In this document: positions 11,501 through 21,393 of the stretch, piece by piece
Layout: each line of letters opens with the position of its first letter
How positions within the stretch are numbered: the stretch's first letter is position 1
NCBI GenBank assembly: GCA_002786065.1
Contig: NHNY01000038.1
Span: forward strand, 62,001-126,000
Reading direction: 5' to 3'
DNA from: Microcyclospora pomicola
Lineage: Eukaryota; Ascomycota; Dothideomycetes; Capnodiales
Length of the DNA: 64,000 bases
Position numbers and translations under genes: made by a program
Notes under the pieces: generated by a model
The model's input: only the letters and a program-made list of their open reading frames with translations
What the model was told of the DNA's origin: nothing
Database searches by the model: none

Positions 11501-12753
11501 CCCTGTAGACGCCGAAGAATTGGAGCATATGCAAACATTGGGGTATTGACGAGCAGGAATTGAAAGCTGCCTTGCGCTTTAGCTGCGAGCAGTGTTTTCT
11601 CTGCCGGGCCGACATCTGAGACTCGTAAGACGAGTTTTGGCTTGTCGCTTGCGAGTAAGTCAAGGTCCCGTTCCAGTGTGCCAAAAGCTACGAATTCATT
11701 CCCTTGGAGTAGACAGCCGAATGATTGGTGTTTCAGATAGGAAGGATGATCCATCAAATATCTCTTTCTCTCCCCAAGTGACCCCAGCTGAGCCAAGCGT
11801 GGTAGAGGCGCACAATCGAAACAGAAGGCAGACTGCTTCCGCTTTCGCTCTACACCAAGACTCAACCCAGCAAGAGTAAGACCATCGACTTTAGACACCA
11901 TACGCTTCGTTTCACTCTTCCCTTGTGCGACTTGTAAATCAAGCCGGAGTTCACTGAGCATATCTTCTCTGACCAGACGAAATTGATTGTCCAAATGAAC
12001 AGCAGGTCGTTCATTGTCGCCGTGATCATAGACCACGTTCGATCGACGGTAGAAGACTGGTTCTGCAGATAGTAGCTCGTCACCTGTCGGTAACACGCTG
12101 ACCTTCCGAAAATCAGCATGGTCGTTATCGTGTCGGCCGCCCGGAGTGGCAGTTCCTGGTTGTACGACCAGCTCTGAGGTCAAATCTAGAAGCTTCTGGA
12201 TCTTGTGGCCCAAGGTACGAACCGACAGAGACGACGAGCTGATGAATGACTGCTTGCTCGTGAGATCTCGAGCAATGGTCGTAGCGTTGATACGTAAGTC
12301 ATTGTCTGGAGGCAGGGCAAGACTCTCATGCAGCAACCATGCTAGAGCGTGGATGGCATCATCCTCCAAAAGATTGTCGTCAAGTTGTCGACGTAGCTCA
12401 TTGACCACTGTTGGTGGATCTATAACGATCGAAAGCAGGCGTTGTAGGTATTGTCCACCACATAGCTGTCGAATCGCTGGATCGGAAAAGTAGTTCACGA
12501 AAACGGCCGTGGATTTGTTGAGGAAGGCTGTAGAGATATCGAGTCGAACACTAGTCTTCACGGCGTCCACAGCGTGTGAGCTAGCAAGAAGTTGCTCGAG
12601 GCAGGTTGCCCTATCTTCTTGGCAAGAGACAGCCTCGAAAAAGGTTCTGGCGTCCTTGGTATTGTGGATCTTGCGTTTGCCGTGGACAATGGCCCTGAAG
12701 TACCCATAGAGCTTCTCAGTTCGTGAGTCAGGCTCCGGTGTAGGAGTGGTCAT
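5584..12753 (-). CDS. Giant SF1 helicase / NF-X1 zinc / triple CbbX-type AAA+ fusion protein
   Basis: Five exons, 12753-9837, 9787-9451, 9399-8678, 8628-7726 and 7676-5584, with introns of 49-51 nt, join in phase to 2,323 residues. Residues ~480-1150 form a UPF1/ZNFX1-like helicase: P-loop LIQGPPGTGKS (~490), Walker B-like LVEEAGEILE, GDHKQLRP, HRMPPEIS, VLTPYLGQ, TVDNYQGEESDVVVVSLVRS and LNVLLSRAR. A cysteine/histidine region follows (CPDGGCSEPCG, CGVHLCPQSCH) resembling NF-X1 fingers, then a charged coil. Three AAA+ modules of the CbbX/SpoVK class come next, with Walker A GNPGTGKTT (~1325), GSPGTGKTT (~1600) and GPPGTGKTT (~1870), Walker B ALFIDEAYQ, VLVIDEAYG and VLFVDEAYR, and NPGFPSRFP, NPGLSRRFP and NPGLTSRFP arginine-finger segments. 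A Glu/Ala/Arg coiled coil (~2170-2285) precedes the C terminus. All three ATPase cores look intact. The first intron break was confirmed because it rebuilds the YQGEE helicase motif, and the second rebuilds the zinc region. Role unknown; the helicase class is linked to RNA surveillance and silencing. Confidence 0.9.
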
Positions 12754-13383
12754 GGTCACAGGGCGCTCTTGGCCAAAATCGAGAGGATGAGGTCAAGTGA
12801 AAGTACTGGTAGGACCGAGATTCGCTTGGTGATACCGGCCAGCGAGGTCGAAGGGCACTGCAAGTCACAGTGGCTGCAATCAGTGCCGGCGGGTGGAATT
12901 TGTCGTTGAGTAGGAGTTTCGCCCAACAACCAGTAGATCTCGACGAGCTCGGGTACCTTTCGTACCTTAGCTACCCCTGCTGCCAGCAAACAGCACAATG
13001 CAGATTAAACACCATGCGCTGCAGCTCATCCAGACTGCAAGTATCAGCTGATAGGTTGCGTTTGGTTGACATTATGCATGTGCGGCAGACGCGAGCTGCA
13101 GACTTGTTGGCTGCTGCAAGGCTGTGGTAGCTAGCCCGATCCCGATTGTTTGCCTTATAAGTCCCGTCTAGTACAACTTGGACTGTTTGCATGTGAATAC
13201 GGTTCAGCCTGGGATGTTTGCTACCAATACCCTCGTGCGACCCTGTCTCATCCTAGAATCCTATAACATCGCTCAGTACTCAGAACCGTCCGCCATTACT
13301 TCTGCGTCCTTCAATCAACTCCAGCAAGTACTACCGAGCCAACGCTCAATCAAACCAAATCGCTTGGTCGACCATTCCGCATC
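12754..13383. promoter_or_regulatory. Divergent intergenic region
   Basis: This 630-bp gap holds the promoters of the helicase-AAA gene and of the gene starting at 13384. No specific element is recognised; the part nearest 13384 is pyrimidine-rich. Confidence 0.5.
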
Positions 13384-14878
13384 ATGAGCCGAGCTTTTCA
13401 TCGTCCATACAGAGGTCGACCTTATGGCCGATCTCGAGGCGGCTTCCGCGGCGGATTTCGTGCAGACTCAAATCTACGTCCAACTCGTGAAGTTCCAGAA
13501 CCTCTGGGTGAACTTCTACAGAGTTGGCATGTCAGCGGGCCCCCACTGATGGATTGCTCACCAGAAGATGCGAAAATCACTAATGTCAAAGTCGTCTCTT
13601 CTTACAATCTGATGGGCAAGACTTCGACCAGAATCTTGGTTCCTGGTAGGTCCAGTCAGAACGTGTAACCATATCAACGTCACAGTATATAACTTTACCC
13701 AATTAGGAGCTCCCCCTCTGTATACGCCCTTGTCGCAACCACGACAGTTGAGAGATGATTCTGGTGGCGAGTACTTCCGTGAAGAGAACGCCGCTCGATT
13801 CCCGGAATATGCGATGGAGCCAGCCGTGAAGTCGCTCTTCGCATGTGATCCAACCTTTGATACGTCCGACATTGATTTCTTCGCTTGTGCCAGCACATTC
13901 GGCAGTCTTGTCAGATTGATGGTCACCAAGGACCATAATTTCAGTATGGTGGTGCAACGTGTTGGCAACACAACCTTTTTCTTGCGCCGCGAGCAGTCTC
14001 CAACCGAACTTATACAGCAAGTGTATGGCTTTGGACACGCTTTCCCCGAAGCCTACACAACTTGGGACGCTGACGTGAAGGGTTCGTCCTCCCATCAACG
14101 AGTATTATCCTACAAGTTTGGTGATCACAACTGTCTTTTGCGCTTCGAAGGCGACGGATATCTTGACGACGGAATGGCTGGAAGGGGACAGATCGCGGAA
14201 GGCTCCAACGCAGCTACAGTTGAAGACTTGTTCGTCAATCTGTTGAGCGAGAGTCCTGACTCGTCATCTACATCTTCAGATGTAGAGAAGCGCGGCCACA
14301 TTGTCGATCAGTCGAGTGTTTTTGACCTCAAGACGAGATCTATCAGAAAGATTAATGAAGACATTGTTGAAGAGGAATTACCACGACTGTGGGTACGCCA
14401 AATCACCAACTTCATGTTGGCATTTCATCGGTCCGGCACCTTCGAAGAGATCCGCATACAGGATGTTAGGGCAAAGATCCTGGAGTGGGAAGCTCAATCG
14501 GCACCTCTCCTGCAACGCCTGTCAGGGCTCATCACCAGAATTTTAGTTATGGCACGTAGTCAGCCAGGTCGTAAGATGGAGATCCGCGGTACAGACACCG
14601 GCATGATATCCTTCCACGCCGTTGACGAGGATGAATGGAATGCATTGCCGCCATCGCTGGTACAGGCATGGAAGGATGCGATTCTTGACCGTCCTGATCC
14701 AGCAGAGGAGGGCATAAGCATTCACTCCTCTGACTACAGCTGGACTCAAAGCGGTGGAGTCGACGTAAGAGGAGAAGATGCTCAAGATGACCAGAGCAGT
14801 AGCGACGGCGAGGATGGATCCGTAGACTACACAGCTTGCTCTGAGGATTGTGAGTATTGTGGACATTGCTCATATTGA
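13384..14878 (+). CDS. Conserved fungal protein (often labelled GGPP synthetase), Arg/Gly N terminus and Cys-rich tail
   Basis: Exons 13384-13645 and 13707-14878 (61-nt intron) give 477 residues. The N terminus is Arg/Gly-rich (RGRPYGRSRGGFRGGFR), as in RNA-binding RGG proteins. The central part matches, from memory, a widespread Pezizomycotina family: NLMGKTSTRILVPG, EYFREENAARFPEYAMEPAV, FFLRREQSPTELI, FPEAYTTWDADVKGSSSHQR, VFDLKTRSIRK and LPRLWVRQITNFMLAFHRSG. Members are often annotated as geranylgeranyl pyrophosphate synthetase, but no aspartate-rich DDxxD prenyltransferase motif is present, so I do not accept that function. An RNA-related role is suggested only by the RGG-like start. 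The protein ends in an acidic segment followed by CSEDCEYCGHCSY, four cysteines with a spacing that could bind metal. Next to the helicase gene and divergent from it. Function unknown. Confidence 0.85.
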
Positions 14879-15225
14879 TCGGATCCGGTCAGAGTCCAAC
14901 GAGAGTGTTGCGAGCGCGATTGCGGACACTCACTCATGTAGGTCTGCAGTAGCTGGAACTTGCACAGTAGAAGACTTAGCATTGGTCTACCTTTCCGAGG
15001 TCCAAAAATTCGTTGTCTTGGTCGTTCGGTGAATCACCGAAAAGAAAAACGGACGAACACGAGTCGCTATTCCAGTCAGAGATCTTTCGAATGACCCAAG
15101 GACTGCGCGCCTTTCCCAAACGCATGGAATGGATGTCCAAGTCGATTGCAGATTTATGACGGAAAGGAAAACCATAGGCTGGCAGATTTATTCGCTCTCA
15201 ATCTAAATTAGCACCGAACCTGCTT
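14879..15225. other. Convergent intergenic gap, nothing recognised
   Basis: This 347-bp stretch lies between two convergent stop codons and must contain both 3' untranslated regions. No other feature is seen. Confidence 0.6.
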
Positions 15226-17142
15226 TCATGTCTTGACATCAACACCTTCACTGATTTTCTTCACCTCCGTCATCAGATCACTGCCATGCAGCGATGTCTC
15301 CTTTTGGGCCTTCAGTCGTAGGTGCATCGCAGCTGCACCTCCAGACACTAAGCCACCCAAATGTGCAACATGGTTGATACTTGCAGACACACCTCTCCAG
15401 ATCGCAACTCCTTCATTCATCCCCGTGAGAGCAAGGAACACCCACGCAGCCATTGGAATTTCGTAGCCGAAGATTGTAACTGTCCCACTTGGTCTGACGA
15501 CACACGCTGCAGCGAGCACGCCCATCGTGCATCCAGAGGCACCAATACCATAAGTAGTGAAATTGCGACGAAGCACATCGCCCACGAGGGATATGTATCC
15601 TCCGGCGGCGCCTGCACCCAGATAGATAGCTAGGAACGAGCCTCGTCCCACATCGTCATGAAGCATAGGCCCAAAGAGCCACAGCGCCAGTAGGTTATTG
15701 GCCAAATGGAATAATGTGTCGTGCCGCCAACAAGAGCCGAGCATAGACATGGCGAAAGGGTAGGCGGGAGAAACCTGGAGGTACTTGTTGGAGAATCGGT
15801 AGAAAGGTGGCCATCTGCAGGCAAGAAAGACAATGACATTCAGAATTGTGATTGTGCCGATGGTCGCGATCGCAGGAGGAATCTCAGGCATGATGCGCGC
15901 TGAAGTGGGTGCTGGAGTGTAATTGTTTGAAAGATACCAACACAATCCGATTGTCACAAGTGTAGCGAGAAGCGAGGGGCCCAATCGCTGGAGCGCAGAC
16001 AGATTCGGAATCACGTTGTCCTTGATCACCTGAGCTTGCTCGGCGTGGTATTCTCGCCATGAAACGGCCTTTTGTTGAGCCAGCTCTCCTTTAGTGTTGG
16101 CCGGAGTTACCATGATACCACCTTCGGGTCCAATGGTGTACTTGACCGCAGGTTGGAGGCCTCCAGCAAGCTCCAGGGGTCCTCGCTTGGATCGCAGAAG
16201 CGCAATTTGCTCGGTCTGTTCCTTTTCCTTCTTCTCTGCTTGCTCCGCTTCCCAAGCAGCTTCATTTCGAGCTCTTATGGCTTCGAGAGCGCTCTGTCCG
16301 GTTCTAGCACGTCCTTGCGGTGTGCCTTGCAGTGCTTCGTCATCGTCCAGCTGCTCGAAATCGCGTTTATACAAACCAAGCTTCACGCTCCTGTCCTGAA
16401 TCTGTTCAGACATGCGCAAGGTCTCTTCTTCGACCCAGACTTGTCCTGCAGCTTGCTCGTCGAACTGAGGCTGTAGGGATCTGATGTATTGCAGAGCTCT
16501 CAAAGCCACATCATTCGAGATATCAGCGTCCATTGGAAATCCGATACCCACATCAATCAATGCCCCGGATTGCCGTCGCCAGTTCATCACATTGAGCACA
16601 TAATTTCCATTTTCTGAACTGACAGCTCCAACTCCGAAGACCTGATCAAGTTCCGATGGTTTCAGATCTCGGTCAAAAAGTGGCATGCCACCTTCCGGCG
16701 CATAATCTCGCCAAGTCAGCTCTTCCAACGGCTCTTGCGGTTGTGAAGGAGTAATTCCTGGCACTCCTTCCATGTGTGAGGCACCCACTGGCGCTTTTTC
16801 GAGCCTGGAAGCATTAGCAGGGCTCGGAGAGCTGCGTGCAACAGGCTTTCGTGGTTCTGCCTTGTTGCGCTTCGCTTGGAAGAGAGATGAGGTTGAGAAC
16901 AAAGTACGTTGATTCTGCCAAGATGTGTCCTGCCTTGTGTGAACTATAGACTGTCTCGCAGATGGTTGAACAACAGCCCTGTATTGAGAAATTCTCTCAA
17001 CATCATGAAAGTTGCCACAGCGTCGACGAGAGCCATGAAATAAAGCAAGGAGCGGCTTTGCCCTGCTAGTGCTGATGTGGCGACTGCAAGGCACTCGCAA
17101 TGCTAGCGGACCCCAAACATTGTTCATTGGCGCTACCTTCAT
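15226..17142 (-). CDS. PCP1: Mitochondrial rhomboid intramembrane serine protease (Pcp1/PARL type)
   Basis: A single exon of 638 residues from the ATG at 17142; the open frame extends 12 codons further but without an ATG. The N terminus is rich in Arg and Ser with almost no acidic residues (ALRVPCSRHISTSRAKPL), fitting a mitochondrial presequence. A long soluble, partly coiled segment (EAIRARNEAAWEAEQAEKKE) precedes the membrane core. In the C-terminal third, hydrophobic helices carry the catalytic pair: serine in GIGASGCTMGVL (~535) and histidine in INHVAHLGGLVSG (~590); WRHDTLFHLANNLLALWLFG is the usual rhomboid HxxxN helix. In yeast, Pcp1 cleaves Mgm1 and Ccp1 in the inner membrane; the same role is inferred here. 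The protein is longer than yeast Pcp1 because of the N-terminal segment. Diverges from the TMA17-like gene across 271 bp. Confidence 0.9.
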   Translation of the reverse strand: MKVAPMNNVWGPLALRVPCSRHISTSRAKPLLALFHGSRRRCGNFHDVERISQYRAVVQPSARQSIVHTRQDTSWQNQRTLFSTSSLFQAKRNKAEPRKPVARSSPSPANASRLEKAPVGASHMEGVPGITPSQPQEPLEELTWRDYAPEGGMPLFDRDLKPSELDQVFGVGAVSSENGNYVLNVMNWRRQSGALIDVGIGFPMDADISNDVALRALQYIRSLQPQFDEQAAGQVWVEEETLRMSEQIQDRSVKLGLYKRDFEQLDDDEALQGTPQGRARTGQSALEAIRARNEAAWEAEQAEKKEKEQTEQIALLRSKRGPLELAGGLQPAVKYTIGPEGGIMVTPANTKGELAQQKAVSWREYHAEQAQVIKDNVIPNLSALQRLGPSLLATLVTIGLCWYLSNNYTPAPTSARIMPEIPPAIATIGTITILNVIVFLACRWPPFYRFSNKYLQVSPAYPFAMSMLGSCWRHDTLFHLANNLLALWLFGPMLHDDVGRGSFLAIYLGAGAAGGYISLVGDVLRRNFTTYGIGASGCTMGVLAAACVVRPSGTVTIFGYEIPMAAWVFLALTGMNEGVAIWRGVSASINHVAHLGGLVSGGAAAMHLRLKAQKETSLHGSDLMTEVKKISEGVDVKT

Positions 17143-17413
17143 ACGACCTAAGGAGACGCAACCAGATGGAGGGAACAATGAACACGAGAACGAGACGATA
17201 GTTGGTACATGGTAGTTGATATGCCGTCGCGGTCAACTACACTTCAATGCAAGCAGAAATGCGGGAGTGCTCGGACCATGTCCGCAAGCGGTCATACACG
17301 CACGCTTGCCGGACAATTACCATTGAGCAACTCTTCACGCTGGACGACTGGCAGAAACGTCTTCGAGCTGTCCTTGTAGTGGTGCAGAGGACCGAGCGAC
17401 ACTCCATCCGAGG

Positions 17414-17857
17414 ATGTCGTCAGAAACCATCAACCCTATCTCTCCCTCGCGGTTTGCGGAAGCGCTCGAATCACTACCGCTCGATGCGCTCCACAGTAAG
17501 GCAGCAGAGCTTACCAATTCAATTCTGCATCTCAAGTCCAGCAACGATCAAATGTTGTCTTTCGCAGAGGAGGGTGACCAAGATTGCAGAGAGGCCATGT
17601 TCGAGAACCTCACAGTGATCAACCGCACACGGGAGAGGGTGGAGTTGATCAAGAAGGAAGTAGAACGACGAGGCATGCCTTGGACAGCAGATGGGGAAGA
17701 AGACAAAGAACCAGGGACGCAGGCAACCAAATCCAATGGTACCGTGGTGACGAACGGGACGACGCCAAGTGGTACACTGGGAGACGATGAACTAAGGCGG
17801 CGGATAGAGGCCCAAGTTGGCCAAGAAGATGAGGCAGACGATGGTGTGCATCTCTGA
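17414..17857 (+). CDS. TMA17: Tma17/Adc17-like proteasome assembly chaperone
   Basis: One exon, 147 residues. From residue 10 the protein is helical: RFAEALESLPLDALHSKAAE, NSILHLKSSNDQML, then MFENLTVINRTRERVELIKK. I recall the same pattern in yeast Tma17/Adc17, where an A-I-x-x-M segment, an NSI-HL-RSN block and an EN-x-VLNN-x-ERV block occur in this order and spacing; no alignment was run. Yeast Tma17 is about 150 residues, the same size. That protein is a stress-induced chaperone that helps pair Rpt subunits during assembly of the proteasome base and was first found with ribosomes. The C-terminal part here is polar and acidic with no domain. If right, the window carries two proteasome factors, this one and RPN13. 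A different small coiled-coil family is the main alternative. Confidence 0.6.
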   Translation: MSSETINPISPSRFAEALESLPLDALHSKAAELTNSILHLKSSNDQMLSFAEEGDQDCREAMFENLTVINRTRERVELIKKEVERRGMPWTADGEEDKEPGTQATKSNGTVVTNGTTPSGTLGDDELRRRIEAQVGQEDEADDGVHL

Positions 17858-18161
17858 AGAGTCATGTCGATCAGCTCAATGACCACAGGGAAGGTCATCC
17901 TTAGCAATCGACCAATGTGAATAACATGAAACAGAACCTCACGAGTGATCGGTGGCGCATAAATACCAGTGGACATGAAATAAAGGCTGTGCACAGTTTG
18001 GTCACTATTCATAAGTCATACTTGGGGACAATATTTCGTTCTTATGTCCTTAATGTTTTCTGGGACAGATGGTCGTGTATTGTGATACACACAGGTATAC
18101 CATGTGGTACTTCCTAAAGAATTTCGCTCGCTTGAACGCTATCAGTCATACTCTTCCTACC
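17858..18161. other. Convergent intergenic gap, nothing recognised
   Basis: About 300 bp between the TMA17-like and verprolin stop codons, moderately AT-rich, holding both 3' ends. Confidence 0.6.
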
Positions 18162-19786
18162 TCAGTTGAATGCGGACAAATCGAGCGGAACTGTGCTCAC
18201 TCTGCCAGCCCTATATCTTTTGGGACCACCACTGTAGTCTCGAGGTTTCGGCAGCTGATCATCGCTCTGAAACCGAAATCGATCGTCCTGTATGATCAAC
18301 TTCCCACCACCACTTCCCTGTGAGCCTGTAGCGCCTAATGAGTCTCCTCGCATTCGGTTCGAGCCGTTGGTAAGTGTATACGATGCGGCATCTGCCATAC
18401 TACGGATGGGAACCGGTGTAGGAGATCCTGCGGATATTGCTTCCCCAAGTCCTAACCCACCTGCGGTCGGAATTCCGCCTGAAGGCCGCGATGGTGCCGT
18501 GTTCAGGGGCAATCTTTGCACTGATGGAGGTCCGCTCGGCGGTGGGGGCGGTGGCGGAGGGGCCGCTGAGTTCGGTCTCGCTGGTGGAGCTAACGAAGGA
18601 GCCAGCGAGACCGAAGAATCCGTATGTGTAGGGACTGGTCGCGTCAAGGCTGGCGCCGATGGCGGTGGAGGGGGAGGAGGAGGCGCCACTGCTGGGCTGC
18701 TGGCGCGGAACGCATTTCGTGCAGCTTGTTCCGCAAGGTTTGGTTCTTTGTTGAAACTGCTGGATTGCGATATTGGGGGAGGCGGAGGTGCTGAAGGAAC
18801 ACTCGGTGGTGATGGGGTGGATCTCACCAATGGCGAAGATCTGGATAGACCCGTTGGTGGAAGCGAAGGCGGTGGAGGGGGTGTGGAGAGTGACGTTGTA
18901 GGCGGCGGTGGAGGAGCTGATGGTATTGATGGAGCTGTTGATGAAGGTTTCCTCGATGAAGGTGGTGGAATAGGGGGTTTCTTGCCGATTGGTGGCGGTG
19001 GTTTAGGTTTTGAGAAGGGAATGTCCGGACTTGAATGTGTAATTGCTGGGGTGGGTCTCAGATTCGTTTTCAAGGATGCCACTGAGGGGATCTGTGGTGC
19101 TGCAGCGGACGGTGGTAGCGGAGGTGCAGCTCCTGGTGTCCTGAGAGCACTACCGCTTGGTGGTAGCGGCGGTCCTCTCGATGTTCCTCCCGAGACTTGT
19201 CTTCCGTTGGTTTCCGGATCTGAATCGTACATGTTGACGCCGCCCGCACTCTTTCTGAGCTTTGGCATGCCTCCTGCAAATAATCCTCCGAGCTGCGGTG
19301 CCGATTCTGCGCCCGTAGCGGCGGAGCTCCCAGTATCACTACTACTCCGCCCTCGATTTGCGCCGGCTGCTGGAGGTGGTCGGAGGCCTGGAATCGGAGG
19401 TGCTCCTCCAACCGGCGGCCCGGAGGAGTTTGAGTTCTTGTTGTCAATGATCGGAGCTGATCGATCATTGACCTGAGTGACTTTCTTGAGCCTCGCGCCT
19501 TTCTCGATGTCGCCAAGCAGAGCTCCCTGTGTACCAGCATCAGCTACCATTCGGTCCACCGTCGCAGTGCTTTAAGCAGATCGCAGCCATGGGAAACCCA
19601 CTCTTCCTTTCGCTGCGTTCGCTGGGGGCCTTGACGGTAGGCCCCCAGGCGGAGGAGGTGGAGGGGGCGGAGGTCCTGTTCTTCAGATCAGCATCTTGCA
19701 ATTCTTTTGTTCATGTAGCCCGACATACCTCCAAAGGCACCGGGCATTGGAGGGGGCGGCGGAGGAGGTGGTGGTGGAGGAGGCAT
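18162..19786 (-). CDS. VRP1: Verprolin/WIP-type actin regulator with WH2 domain
   Basis: Three exons, 19786-19729, 19675-19602 and 19526-18162 (introns 53 and 75 nt), encode 498 residues. Exon 1 is M plus a run of twelve prolines, then MPGAFGG; exon 2 is again proline-rich and ends NAAKGR. The second splice rebuilds a WH2 actin-binding motif, GRGALLGDIEKGARLKKVTQ followed by VNDRSAP, which is diagnostic for the WIP/verprolin family and fixes the junctions. The rest is low-complexity Pro/Ser with many PPPPPP profilin- and SH3-binding stretches, and the C-terminal KLIIQDDRFRFQSDDQLPKPR resembles the WASP-binding end of WIP. The protein binds monomeric actin and WASP (Las17) to drive Arp2/3 patches during endocytosis and polar growth. 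The minus-strand reading frame leaves a long Gly-rich mirror frame on the plus strand, which is not a gene. Confidence 0.93.
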
Positions 19787-20094
19787 CTTGATACCGCACC
19801 TAGAGGGTGCTCGTCGTGCGTTTAGTTACGATGTTATTGCTACGACATGCGCATCGGCATTCATGCGATCAAAGAAGCTGGTGCCTTGTGACGTGGAAGT
19901 TATTCGCTTGCCCCAAGTCTTGGAGCCGCGAAGCAGAGGTGTCTGCTGACTGTACCTTCGTCACTGCGGCCTTAACACTGTCATTACCTTGCCTTACCTC
20001 ACAATTCCTCACGTTCACACAGTAGTGTGTAGGTTATACAAAAACATTGGACCGCATTACGGTACCAGTCGCCATCTCTTCGATTGTGGCGACA
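19787..20094. promoter_or_regulatory. Divergent promoter, VRP1 / mitochondrial protein gene
   Basis: 308 bp between divergent ATGs. Pyrimidine tracts are present on both flanks; no specific element is recognised. Confidence 0.5.
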
Positions 20095-21393
20095 ATGGAA
20101 AGCTTCCGTGTGGTGGTATGCAAAGAGTGCTGGTCTTCGCTGCCACGGACCTACAGGTCGACTCAATGGCGTTCCGCAGCACAGCAGTGGATGCAACGAA
20201 GCACATATACAACGGCCAGTGCGGCGCAGGTCAATGTTGTGAGAAAAGACCCGACAATCCTGAGCCCCCACCAATGGAGACGATCTTCCAAGTCTGCCTG
20301 GCATCTGGCCAAGCAGACTGCCAGACCTGCTGCTACCCAGGCCGCGCAAGATCTTGGAGCCATCCACACTCGCATACACGATCTCGCTGCCACTGTGTTG
20401 AAACCCGAAGACCGACAACTACCCGCCGAACAAAGAGTTCTCTACGTCTTCGAACAGCTCGACGCGCTCATTTCTCAAGTGCTGTCCAACGAAATGCCGC
20501 ACGGGTCTTCAGAATCACCTACTCGCGCGGCACTTCGGAGGATGTCTGAACCTACAGCAACAACGACATTGCTGGGCTCGGTCAAAGCAGTGAGGAAGCC
20601 TTCCACCCTCACAAAGGAGTCGTTGATAACAGAGGCCAGCGAACATGCTGAAGCCATCATGAGAACCCCGAACGTCTTCATGACCCCAGCAATCCTGAAA
20701 AGCTATGTCGAGCTTCAAACCAAACTCGACCACCCGAGTAGCTTTCCGGACATCTTTCATCTCTATGCTTCCAAGCCTGTACCGTCAGTGAAGGGCAAGG
20801 ATACAACAGCTGGAATATCATTCACAGATGCTTCTCCTACTAAGGTCAACGCAGCAATTGACTCTAATGTCGCAAATACGGCATTGACGGCCGCAATCAA
20901 GATGAACAGTCTCCCTCTCGCCATCGATGTGATCCACGCTTCGTTCTGTGCGCCGGCATTCAAGAGATCCAAGGTTCTCAGACAAGCTCTCATCCCAATA
21001 TCCGGTCTGGCTGTCGCACCCATGGCTGCATACACGCTTTCTGCTTCGTTCTCGAGTTGGCAAAACACAATGTCCCCGGACTACGCTACCGGCCTCGCCT
21101 TTGCAGGAATTATGACTTATGTCGCCGCCGTGGGAACAATGGGCTACATCACTGTCACCACAGCAAATGACCAGATGGACAGAGTGACCTGGGCACAAGG
21201 TGTCCCGCTCTGGGAGAGGTGGATAAGAGAAGAGGAGCGAGCGGCGATCGACCGCGTGGCAGGTGCTTGGGGATTCCAGGATATCGCCAAACGAGGAGAC
21301 GAGGATGGTGAAGAATGGCAAGGATTGAAAGACTTTGTCGGGTTGAATGGCATGGTACTGGACTGTGTGGAACTAATGGATGGAATGGAGTGA
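20095..21393 (+). CDS. Conserved mitochondrial membrane protein, unknown function
   Basis: One exon; the first in-frame ATG is at 20095, giving 432 residues. The start region (SLPRTYRSTQWRSAAQQWMQ, then RSTYTTASAA) is basic and lacks acidic residues, as in mitochondrial presequences. The middle is helical. Two hydrophobic segments, ALIPISGLAVAPMAAYTLSA and TGLAFAGIMTYVAAVGTMGY, lie in the C-terminal third, followed by the charged block WERWIREEERAAIDRVAGAW and the end MVLDCVELMDGME. I recall closely similar C-terminal ends in uncharacterised proteins of many Pezizomycotina, so I treat it as a conserved family. No catalytic motif is visible and I assign no function. The inner membrane is the likely location by inference from the presequence and two membrane segments. 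Confidence 0.82.
   Translation: MESFRVVVCKECWSSLPRTYRSTQWRSAAQQWMQRSTYTTASAAQVNVVRKDPTILSPHQWRRSSKSAWHLAKQTARPAATQAAQDLGAIHTRIHDLAATVLKPEDRQLPAEQRVLYVFEQLDALISQVLSNEMPHGSSESPTRAALRRMSEPTATTTLLGSVKAVRKPSTLTKESLITEASEHAEAIMRTPNVFMTPAILKSYVELQTKLDHPSSFPDIFHLYASKPVPSVKGKDTTAGISFTDASPTKVNAAIDSNVANTALTAAIKMNSLPLAIDVIHASFCAPAFKRSKVLRQALIPISGLAVAPMAAYTLSASFSSWQNTMSPDYATGLAFAGIMTYVAAVGTMGYITVTTANDQMDRVTWAQGVPLWERWIREEERAAIDRVAGAWGFQDIAKRGDEDGEEWQGLKDFVGLNGMVLDCVELMDGME

Noticed and set aside
13384-14878. Geranylgeranyl pyrophosphate synthetase
   Set aside because: No DDxxD or other prenyltransferase motif; the label appears to be inherited database annotation.
18292-19476. 394-codon Gly-rich open frame on the plus strand
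   Set aside because: It is the mirror of the proline-rich verprolin frame (CCN codons read as GGN). The minus strand has the WH2 motif and proper splice sites.
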